A stretch of DNA of 64,000 bases from the NCBI GenBank assembly GCA_965227935.1, contig CBDDGS010000022.1, positions 248,001 through 312,000 on the forward strand, in the 5' to 3' direction. A program made the translations under genes and the position numbers. The DNA comes from JAWPMT01 sp965227935 (GTDB lineage Bacteria > Bacteroidota > Bacteroidia > Cytophagales > Cyclobacteriaceae). Position 1 is the stretch's first letter. Each line of letters starts with the position of its first letter. Shown here in pieces: positions 32,901 through 44,900 of this stretch. Under the pieces are notes generated by a model that was not told the DNA's origin, did not search any database, and saw only the letters and a list, made by a program, of their open reading frames with translations.

Positions 32901-35900
32901 CGAAGATTCAGGTGAAAGCTGTTGGCGGTGGCAAGAACTGCAGTGGTGCTGCCGTGGAAGAACGAGCTTGTAACACCCAGAGCTGCAGAATGGACTGCGC
33001 ATGGGAGGTTTCTCGGAGCAGCGAAAGATGGAGCGAATCTCTAAGGAATGGGACAGGTGGACGGTTTGCTCGGCCACCTGCGGCGGGGGGATGAAGAAAC
33101 GGATTCGAGCGCTGAAGCTTCGTGAGGCTTGGCTTTTGTTTTTCAGTCAAAGATCAAAGCAGATTGTGCAGGCTGATGGTGGCAAGGAATGTGAAGGCAG
33201 TGCAGAGGAGGAGAGTGGCACGGCAGCAGTGTTGGCGTGAGCAAAGATATCATACAGTATATTATAATATATTTATTTAAATCTATTTATAATCTAAAAG
33301 TATGGAATTTGGCGTGAATAGTCGATGAGATGGGATCCGTATGATACGTCAATGGTGCTGAATGCGTTGCACTTCTCGAAGCGCAGGGGCTTGTGGGCGA
33401 AAGCCTTGCCCTGCAGACTGCTCAGTCACTCCTTGGAGCGAATGGTCGCGATGCAACCCCTACTGCCTTGGCACGCAGACTCGGAGCCGATGCAATGTGA
33501 AGAGAGCACTAAGGTAACTGGCATCACAAGAGAAATGTGAGGAAATATGAGTATATTAATATATATATATATTAATCATATTTTCCAATTGACAAGGAGC
33601 CGCGCCGTGATTACAAGCAGCAAATTTGGAGGCACCGAAATGATCCAAGATTCGGAGAGGTGGAGCCTCGGAGGACAAGCCTGTCCAGATCTGGAGGACT
33701 CCCGCGTCTGTAGCAACTATTGCCTCTTGCCAAGCTTCTACAAAGTCTTATTTTGTGAGGCGTCGATTGCAGATGGTCAGACTGGACAGAGATGAATTGC
33801 TCTAAGAGCTGTGGAGGAGATTCGGTCCTTTGATATCTCAATGCGCCGCAGGAGGTAAGCAGAAACGTGAGCGAGAGCAGAGCTTTCAGCTTCGAGGCCA
33901 TGCAGCTTGTAAGACTATTTCATACTCTTTCTGAATATTAGAATTTTTGAAGTAATATTTTCTTACAGTATCATGTTTCCAATACTTTTAAAGTTTATAT
34001 AATCCATCTTTTGCTTGTTTTAGTATAGGGCCTGTTTCCGATCCGCCTATGAGGCACCCCCTCGGCCCTTTTGCCCGGCTTCACGATGCTGGGGCCTGGG
34101 CAATGCCAGAATGCCTACGAGACCATCAAGGCACAAGTGCAGGACGCCTCAGCGGAAGCCTGTGCTGACAACTGCTCAGCAGATTTGCGCTGCAGCTTCT
34201 TTTCGGTGAACCTGGGCGTAGCCTGCAACAAGTACAACGAAGCCCAGCCACGTGAAACCATGCAGCTGCGTGCCAAGGACTCTGCGGGCGACTGTACAAT
34301 TCGACCGCAAGGCCATGCTATTGGATGCTGTTTTCATCTGTTATCCATAGTTTAGCAGCTTGTAGTGGTTGGCTCTGTGAAACTCTGGCAGCTTGATGTA
34401 TCCAACGATCCACTTCCAGGAAAGGGTAGGTTGCGAGAACCGAGAATCCAGAAGGAAGGCACATGTCTGCGTGTGCGCGCCCTAGCGAATACATTACCTA
34501 TTGCATCCTATTGCTCCCAGGGCCTTTGCTTGTTTCTGTGGAGGCGCCACCAGCCACAGCAGCTACAGAAAGACCAAGGGCTGGAGGCAAAACTTCGGCT
34601 ACGAGTTGAGAAGACATTTGAAATGTGTCAATGCGTGCCTTGGAATGCCTTGGACGGAGTAAGCATGAGTAAGATTGAGTAAGCCAAGGCGTTCTCAGAG
34701 GCTCCCCTTGGCAGAGGCCAAAGCTGTTTGCAGCGCTGACCCAACTTGCGCTGGCATCTTGCCAAGCGTTTCTTGGCGCTTTGAGGCTTTGAATGTGTGA
34801 GGCCTCTATGAGGAGGACTGCGCTGGCACGGCGCTTCTTTGCGATGGAGGGAACACCACTGAGGCAGCAGCATGCTTCCACAGGAAGCTTGAGGTCGGTG
34901 GGGGCGAAGGATGCCACGGTGCTTCTAGCCAAGTGGAGGACAGCCGAAGGGCCCAAACATGGACTTGAGCAGGTCCCCGATTTCCAAAGGAATTCTCTTT
35001 CCCCTGTGGCACGAGGTATATAGGCTTTTTTCAAAAAGAAACAAGGTTGTCATGTGATCCTCTTCGCATTCTGCATCCGGCCTCTTCCTTTGACGCGAGG
35101 AGTGCAACACTCAGCTGTGCCCCGTTGACTGCAAGTATGGAGATTGGAATGACTGGGGACGTTGCGAGTCGTGCAATGGGACGGAGAGCCGCAGCCGCCG
35201 GATCCGCGAGGAGGGCAAGAATGGCGGCGTGCAGTGCGGCGACACTCTCCAGCAGAGGCCCTGCAGCAAGATCTGCGTGGACTGCAGGCCTGCTGTATGT
35301 TACGTGGATGTGGTTCAAATATGTTCAAATATCTTGAGATTACGAATAAGTTTGAAAAAGAATTTGAGAAAGAAGACATTTAAAAATATTTAAAAGAATG
35401 GGTTTTGTGGAAACAATTCACAGGTGGTCAGACTGGACATCATGGGAAAGATGCTCTCGCAGCTGTGATGGCGGCCTCCAGAGCCGCGCACGCTACATAG
35501 CAGTGCAGGTGAGAACTCCTGGTGGCCGTTTATGGGTAGCGTTCACATTGGACATCAGGCGAAAGGCGAACTGAATAGGACAAACCTCGCAACGAGGGTC
35601 TTCTTTTCTCACCATATCCCAATTGCCAATTGTTCTGCGCAGCGTGCCTTTTTCCAATGTATTGGTTGCGATGGCCGCAGTGCTTGAGCCTAGAATCTGG
35701 TTTGCTTTGCTTTGCTTTGCTTTGCTTTGCTGCCTCTGACGTTCACGCTTTCCAGCGACAACGCGTCCGCCAGCGCGATTCCCCCTAGCTTAGGCAGGTC
35801 TCAGGCCTTTCTTACGAATGCTCACTGGGCGCGGGGCGTTGTCACAGCTAGGGTTTGACATAGGGTCCTGCCCACGACGCTTCTTCCCACGGCATTGGAT

Positions 35901-38900
35901 CAGAGCATATCGAAAATATGTTTCAAGACCTTCAAGTCAAGGTTATTTCGTGTTATTTCGTGTTATTTGTCCGTGAACAAGCACAAGCACGAAAACCGAC
36001 AGGTTTGATGACATCTTGTTCTCTGGTAAAGCTCGCTTGTCACGCCTCCGGAGTTGTGGACTTGACCACCACGCTGACTTCACGTCGTAGAGGCATTTAT
36101 ATCGTTGCGCAATTCATGGTTCTGTCCACTCATATATGATTCAGCAGCAAAGCTTTGAAGGGACAGATGCTGCCAGTGGATCTCAGACAAAAGCCCTGAA
36201 CGGAGCTTTCAAGCTGCAATGCTGCAACCTGCCCTGAGAAGCACAAACTGAACACATGGTAGAAGCAGGAAATAAGCCCAGCGATTCATAGCTCCAAGCG
36301 TCCCAACCCTAAAGAGGGAGCAAGAGCACTGGCATTGCAGGGATCGCTTACGGAACAGAAGCTGGCACCAGAAACGTGAAGAGCTTGAACACAGCTATAC
36401 CCTATTTGATAGACAGCAATGGCAAGTCACAACCTCCTCCTTATTCGAGTGCCCGTTACTTCACAGAGCAACAGCAAGCATTGCAAGCCATTGTCAGCGC
36501 CGTGGGCAGGCCTTCTGAACTCTACTTGCAACAAAGCGGGGGGTCAGGAAAGCAAAAGAAACAGTACCTTTGCGAAGTTCACCCGAACTTGCGAGGCTAT
36601 GCAGATGCACGTTCCCCTTTCCATTCCTGACTGGCCATTCTTGCTAGTGCAGCCCGTCAATGAGCTTCTATGCCTCCACGTCCCGTGCAATCAGAAGAGC
36701 AAGAAGGGGGAGAGATCAGCACTCCTAGACCCTCTCCCATGGAAAGTTAGCAGTCATCAAAGATATTTGGAATATTTTCCTTGTGTTGTAACCTTTCTTG
36801 TTTCCCGTGTCGTGAGCGGCTTTGATCTATTGCGGCATTTGCGCAACAGCTCCAACAGCTCCTTGGCCCGGTATACATATTTTATATTTATATGATCTAT
36901 ACGCAAGACTATCGGTAGCCTCAATCGCAGACAATGCGGGGTTGGCCCTGTTTGCCGCATTACTCATTACTCTTGCTTTTCTTGAGCTACCAGTATATAT
37001 GAGCTTTATGTTTTTCCTTCTCTGCAATGGTCACAGCTGGTTCTCTTTGACTTCTTTCCGGGCACGTTTCCTCGAGATAACACTTGCTGGAAGCACTCAG
37101 CAAGGAAGCGAGGAGTTGATGGCGGGCACAGACAGAGAGAGATAGAGACGACGTGCCCCAAGAAAAGACACGCTTCGTCATCCATTGATGTTTCTTTGCT
37201 TGCGGGGCGGGCTTTAAAGAGTTGTCCAATGGTTACATTATGTTACATTCTAGACTTCAAACCTTTCACTTGGAGTCCGGAGGCAGAGGGCGTCGGCCAA
37301 GAATGTGCAGGAAACGCCAGCGAGATGCAGGTCCTGGGGGCAAAGTGGAATATGAAGACATGCATCTATTAGCCATAATAGCTATAGAGTGCAATATCGT
37401 ATCATAGGTGTGGTATAATCTCCTGTGCCCAAGTTTTGACATATTGGCCAGGCTTGCAACGCACAATCTTGCCCATCAGATTGTGAGATGAGTGATTGGT
37501 CCGATTGGACAGAGTGTTCGCCCTATTGCCGCCCGTCACTTGGGTCGCTCTGCAAGAGCTCTGAGGCCGCGGCTTGCAGAATCGCAGCCGCACCATTCAA
37601 AAGCCTGCAGCCTTTGGTGGTGCGTACTGTGGCACTTTGCTTCGAGGCTGCAGTGGTGTTTCCAGAGATGACTGACGGCTACGTTTCCAGCATGGGTGTT
37701 GGGATGAAGAGGCGGTTGGATATTTGAAAAGCCTTAAGTTGCCACTTGCCACAGGGTGACAGTAGCTATCGTAGGTGTGAAAGGGGGAACAAAGAATTAA
37801 CGCATCAGGATACGCGGCAAGCGATCAAGTTCTAATGATTCGCAGATGTTGAGGTCAGAGACACGGAGTTGTGCAAACTTTTGTGGCGTGGCTGCATCAG
37901 CTCGCGCAACTTAAGGACATTTGAGGTTGCAGGGTGCTCAGCATGGGCTGAAACACCTTTGAACGAACGCCGACTTGCTTCTGGCGAGTAGCTCCACCCG
38001 GTGAGATTCGCTCTTGAAGCCCCCAGGTATGGACTGCCAACTGTCAGCTTGGAATGACTGGAGTGCATGCAGCCACACTTGTGCCGGTGGAAGCCGGAAG
38101 CGCATCCGCAACGAGATCTTCGTCAAGCGAAACACCGCCTCCTTACTGCAAACAGGACAGGTCTCTGAGTCTCTGCGAGTTTCATTTGGCACACAGGTGA
38201 AGGAAGCGTGGCATTTGGCTACGAGAAGAAGCTGGGCGTGAGGCAAGAGCTTTTGCGGCGGTAGGATGGCGAAGCAAGGTGTGACTTGGCGCACCAGCAG
38301 CAGGGCACGAGCGAAGCTCCAGACGCGGCGGAATCGCTTTGCAGCGCGGACCACAACTGCGGCGGGCTTTATGATAAGGGCTGCAGTGGACAGCCACCTG
38401 GATCGGAAGACGAAGCCTTTGCATGTTCAACGGTGTCTGTCTGCGTGCCTATAGGGTCGATACAAAAGGGGTTCCAGCAATCTGCAGGCTGATGATTTGT
38501 TCGGGCCCCAGCAGCCACACATCCAAAACAAACACATTCAAAAACCACGGCACGTCCATGACTATCCCTGGAACCCTGACTGCTTCAGAGGTACAGTTGG
38601 CTTGAAGCTTGAAGTAGAAGCGGACAGCTGCACTTACGTCAAGAAGGAGTGGCCTCGAGCTTGATGTTGTTCCATAATGTTCCATAATTCAGCATTCGAA
38701 GTACCTCTCCAGACTCTTGAAGCTGTTGCTTCGCAGGAGATCGGAGATGGCCAGCCCTGTACTGGTGAGATCTTGGAGTCGGAGGAATGCAATTCGGCGC
38801 TATGCCCACTTGATTGCAAGCAGAGCGACTGGACAGAGTGGACGGAGTGCAAGCCTTTCTGCGATGGAAGCATGAACAGGAGCCAAGCGTCCACACACAG

Positions 38901-41900
38901 CTTGTCGCTGCCCGCCCCACGTTGCTTTTCCTAGCCAGTGATCGCAGCCCTTGCAGGAGCAGAAAGATTTTGCAGGGCCCTGCCAACGGTGGAACCGCCT
39001 GCGGAAGCGTCGCAGAGATTCAGAATTGCTCCAATGAGTGTGTGGACTGCAGCCTGTCCGCAAACAGAACCCTGATGGCGTCTAAGTATCAACAACTTAT
39101 ATATTATTGATTGCCTGTCGGAAGAGGATAGCTGTCACGCTCCATAATTCATAGTTGCGATTTCAATATATTTCAATCAATTTTATTCAATTTCATATTA
39201 CAGTACAGGTTCGTCTCCACGCCCAGGCCGCTGGGGGAGTTGGGGCAGCTGGTCCACCTGTCCAGTGAGCTGCGGCGGCTCAACTCAGCAACGCAGTCGT
39301 GCTGAACTCATTGCCCAAGCGGGGCACGGCCTACCGTGCGAAGGCGCCAGAACGGAGGGGCCTTTTCCTGTTTGTCAAAGTGCCCCAAGCTCTCACGTGG
39401 AGCACATATACCTAGTCATACCGTATGCTGTACAGATATTATAGCACTAGACTAGACTATATTAACAGATAATGTATAATGTGTATTATGTGTGTGAGAG
39501 AGATGTTATGTCGACGCTTTGAACCTTCATATGGAGAGAGTGTGGTCTGGCCATTAGTTTTGAGGCAACGGAACAATGAGCCGAGCTTGCTCTGAGATAA
39601 CGTGCCCAATAGACTGCAAGATGTCTGACTGGAGCAATTGGACAGAGCCGTGGCCTCTAGCATTGGGGATGCTGCAACTAAGGAGTGCGTTCCATACTGT
39701 AAGGGAACGCAGACGCGGACTCGAAGCAACTCAGCTCCGAACATGTGTGTGCTGTGAGCATCTGAGGCGTTCTGGTGGAGCCGTTGGCCGGTGGAGAAAC
39801 TTGTGGCGTGGCCTCCAACATCGCCAATTGCTCCAACGCCTGCGTCGACTGCGAAGTCTCTCCTTGGTCTGCAGCTTGGCTATGGACCTTAGGGCGGTCA
39901 ATGGATGCCAATGGCTCAAAGGTCTGGTCGCTTTGCAGCGCCAGTTGTGGGTCGGGGCGTCAGAGCAGAAGTCGCATGGTTCTGGTCCAGCAAGAAGGGG
40001 AGGGCGCCGCATGCCCCAAAAACCTCGAGGATTACAAGGAGGGATGCAATACGATCCAATGCCCTGTGGCTCCTTGGCCCTCAATCTGCGTGGAAGTATC
40101 ATGAAGTATCCGTGCTTCCGTCCCGTGTAAGGACTGTTCGTGGGCAGATTGGGCCCCATGGAGCGGTTGCAGCGTAACCTGCGGCGGTGGCAGCAAAATG
40201 CGGCATCGAGGCCTTGTGTCCAACTCCAAATCACTCTTTTAATGCTTTTTGGAAGGCTAGTCTCAGTTTTCTTCACCAAAACTAGATTCTGTAGTGTCTC
40301 TGTTTGCCTTGATTTGGTATGGAATGCCATCCAGATTTGTCATAATCAGTGAGACTCAGTGAGAGCAGAGATATTTTGGGTCAGGAAAGAGCAGGAATGA
40401 GCAGTCTGGGGGAAGTCCATGCGACGGGGATGCCGATGAAACTGGCTCCTGCTCGGAGATTGCGTGCCCTCAGGACTCTTTAGAAATGATACGAAATGAA
40501 TAGGAATTGGAAGTAAGCGCCTGCAAGGATTGCCTCTGGTCACCGTGGGAAGCGTGGGGAAACTGCTCCAAGACATGCGATGGGGGGAATCGGACTCTTG
40601 GCCTTTGCTGAGAAAATTCATGGCTCATTGCACAATATATTAGAATCAATTATAAGACACCCATGTTCGATGCTCCTCAGGAGTCGGTATCGCTATGTGA
40701 CGCAAATTGCTTTGGGCGAGGGAGCAAATTGCTCTGGTGAAGCGCGTGATTCGCAAAGATGCAACGAGGAGAACTCCACATACTCGAGTGGCGCGTGGCA
40801 TTTACAATCCTCTATATATATAAGGTCCATAGTACATTGGATGTAGAAACATGTAGAATGTGTCTCAAACCTGTTGGAATGGCAAAGGCAAGGAAAAGTG
40901 AGAGACTGAGAGCGCAGGAGGCCTGCATGAAGGATTGTGAGTTCTTGGACTGGGAGGCCGGTCATTTGGTTACTTAGTCTGTTGCTTATTTCTTGTGGCA
41001 CTCGAGTGAACTTGCGTCTCCTTGGCCAGGATTGGTCTTTGTGCTCCGCGAGCTGCGGCATTGGGAACCACAGCCGCATCCGGCGCGTGGATGCGGAGGT
41101 GAATGGCGGGATGCCGTGCGACCCAACGGTGTCGACTCTTCAAAAGGAAGAGTGTTTTGCACCGTGTCCGCGCGATTGTGCTTGGGGCGAATGGGGACCG
41201 TGGACGAGTCTTGGAAAGTTCGATGCTTTTCGATGTTCCAAGGAATTGCTCCACGAGCTGCGGGAATGGAAGCTCTACTCGTCATCGAGTGGAGGCCATC
41301 ACTGCGGCCTTTGGGGGCAACGAATGTCTTGGCGACGCCATTGAGCACACGCCCTGCGACAAGCCCTGCCCCGTTGATTGCGAATGGAAGGACGTCTTGT
41401 GACTTGTGACCTCTCCTTCAAGTCGCGTCGCGGCGTTGTGTTTCTTATTTGTTTCCTATAATTTCCTTAAGTCGATTCAAATTCAAATTGAAAGCTCCAG
41501 GACTGGACTCCCTGGACTGAGTGTGTGCAGCCTTGCGGAAGCGCAGGCACGCGCCAGCGCTCCAGAGAGAGCAGTCCGGCAGTCAACGGCGGAGAGGCGA
41601 GACAACCGCGTGCTTCAATGCTTGCTTCGCGGGCAGGATTGTATTGGAGAATCTGTAGAGATCTCCAATTGCACTGTCTTGGGCGGCTGCTCTGTGAACT
41701 GCACGTGGGAGGAGCATTGTCCGCAAGGGCTCAGTGGTTTCGAGGAAACGGTTCCAGAGTTGAGGACTGGAATGAGTGGACTTCTTGCTCAGCGACGTGC
41801 GGAGACGGCAATCGTGTCAGGCGGGGCAGTATACAAAGACGGATGTTGCGGTTGGATAGCGCAACAGGTCAGGCGTTGCTGAAGTTGGCAGACACACCGT

Positions 41901-44900
41901 ATGTACAGAGCATTGTGAAACATGACAGAATTACTCACGCGAGCATGCTGCCCAGGCTGGGCGACTGCTAGCGTCCCCCCACACTGGCATAGTGACTCAA
42001 CTTGCGCTCTCAACGGACATTGTGGCAGCCAAGATTGCCCGTCCATAAAGACTTCTTTGTTATATTCCCTAGGGTGACGACCGTAACCTCTATCTATATA
42101 TACCCACTTCCTCGAGGAGGAGGAGATTACGCAGTGCATCACGTTCTTATTATGTGCAAAGTTTGCTATCGCCGCTGTGAGCCAGCCTCACAGTTGGAAC
42201 CCCCCTCGTCCACTTGCCTGGGCTGGCTCATGATCCTTACTGATTGTCGCTCACCGCTCTGCTTGGACGCGGGCATGGTGTGGGGAAACACTGCGAATCC
42301 ATCCCAGGCAAACTTGCAAGTTTGCCTGCCACGGTTTTGTCATTCATTATTGGCAACGTGCTGATAGCATCTGATAGCCTGTTTGTTGCTTGTGGCTCTG
42401 CGGCCTGGCGTGGCACATGTGCTTGCCCCAAGGCAGAGTTTGCTTGCATTTGCTTGCCTTGTTTTGATCATTCTTGGTGACGTGTTATAACGCTCCGCCT
42501 TTGTCCCTTGTTTTGGCCGGCTCGTGATAAGATTGCTTGTTGCGGTCTAGCGTCCTTGGCAGCAATGCTTGGACGCCCAACGCGTCCGGCACCTCCTTCC
42601 GTATTTTCATCTTATCCCTCAAGTTGTACAATCCATCTGGTATGGGTACATTACAGTATACAATACATTACAATGCTATATATTATAAATATGTTATTAT
42701 CTTCTTTTAATACTATATTGCAAACATTATATTGTATTCTTATATATACCCTACAGGTCAAACAACAGTTCTTAAAGCGGCCGTTCCCGTAACACCCATT
42801 TCCCAGAGATGCCCAATGGACGTTCGCGAAAATCATGAATCACGCTAGAACCTCAAACTTCCAGAGGCTCACCCTTTTGGAAGCGGACGTTGTCAGTTTG
42901 GGCATTGATCCGAGCGTTCAAGCCCTAGCACACCGCTGCTGAGCCACAAATGTCACCTCGAAAGGGTATTGGACCGAACAAACTTACATTACGTCAAGAC
43001 ATAGCGGATATCAGTGGAAATGGTGCGACGTTTGGCGATTTTGGGGTGAAATCCGTTCATGCATAAGAATGGCCGTTCCGTTCACGGCTAAGAACGAACG
43101 TTCACGCACACTCACGCTCCATTCACGGTAAATTCACGGTTGATTCACGTTACACTATTGGTTGACTTTGACGCTTTCACCCATTACTCGATCGAAGCCT
43201 TTTTTGGCCGTTAGCATAGGGGGAGCCACGTGCTCATCCTTCCAAATCTTTGAATTATTTCAATTAGCTCCTTCGACTTCTTAGTCCGTCCAAGCGCCCT
43301 TCAAATTGAGGATAGAACCCATATAGGGATGAAGGTTCAGTTGGGCGGGGACCTGGAAGGCCACCAACCTCCGCGCACTAAGGGTGTTCAAGGACGTTAT
43401 CCACTTAAGAATAGTCGTCGGGCAACAGCTACTTTTAAAATAGTCGGCGACCGCCAGGGTATATGGTGTATTATATTATTTATATGCGGGGCGCGCATGC
43501 TGACTTAGAACCAGTTTGGAATGTTTTGCAAATTGCTTCTGGCATTCTTCAACCTCATTCACCACACGCCCGCGCTGCTAGGTTTCGCTTTGTGGCAGAT
43601 GAGGCAGTGGGACCTCACGGCCTCCCATGTTCGGGGGGATCGAAGGACGCCATGGATCCCGTTGCGCAAGACTTTAGGATGACAAAAGGTCCCGGTTCTC
43701 TGCAGGAAGATGAATATTGCGACGGAGGTGGCCTATGCCCAGTCGATTGCCAGTTCAATGATTGGAAGGCGCGCCTGCCTTGAAGCGAGCGAATGCCGGC
43801 AGGACTGGGGGTCGTGCGAGCCCATGCCCTGCGGACCGCCCCAAAGGCAAAGACGCAGGTGGGGCTCTGAGCACATTCGCAATTTCATTTCGCGTCTTGG
43901 GAGGACAAGCCAAGCGCCACGCTTCGGTGGCGCAAGATGCGACGGCAATGCTACGCAAAAGGGGAACTGCACCATCCCAGAGCCTCAGTTTGATAATGGA
44001 CTTGGGTTAAGATTTGAGCAAGGATGTCAAGATCATCGAGTGCGATGCGAACGGCAAGCCCGCGACGAGTACTACCACAGCAAGCCGCATCACCACCACA
44101 ACCACCGAGAGAACAACGACGACGCGTCGCTTGCGACGAAAGCACTTACTTGCGCCGAGTTTCGCTGTAGAGTGAAAGCTTTAGGGGCTCAGCCAGTGAG
44201 CCTTGAAGGCTTTCCTGACATCGCTGTGACCACGGTGGGGCTCAACGCGGACTCGGCAGCTGCGGCGGCCTCTGCTGCCGCCAGCGTCACAGTGGAGGGT
44301 GTTGAGACTTTAGCACTTTGCCAGCACTGCGGCAGCTTTATATAATATGATTTATATATGCCGTTAGCCCTCATAGATTTGACATAGATTTGACATGATT
44401 TGACATACATGCGACGTTCTATGATACTTTGGGCTTTTGGATCTCGTCGGGGCACGAACTGAGGACGTCTCCAGCCCCGCAGCCTTCGTAAAGGACGCGC
44501 TTGCCTTGAAGTCAATCAAAGAAGCCATTGCCCAGCAGGCTCGACTAACGGGCGCATGTTGCCTTAGATGCTTTCGGTTGGCCAGGTTGGGGTCTCCACC
44601 GATGCTGTGATCATCAAAAGCGCCACCGTGCAGGAGAGCGTAGTCCAATTTTTTAAAAGGATTTATATAAAGGCAACTTTGCGCTGTTTAACTTTGGCAC
44701 ACTGTTTGGCACTAAGCCTTTGCCATGACAGCCCTGCCATACAAGGCATCCAGGAACAGGCGTTCACGTGCAAGACATTGAGGGGGAGGAAGGGGCTGCC
44801 TACATCAACAGCGCCTACTGCAGCGAAGGCCTCACACCTGAGACAGACAGAACGTGGGACTGTGGATTTTCGTGGCCGAATCACGCCGAATCTATTTGCC

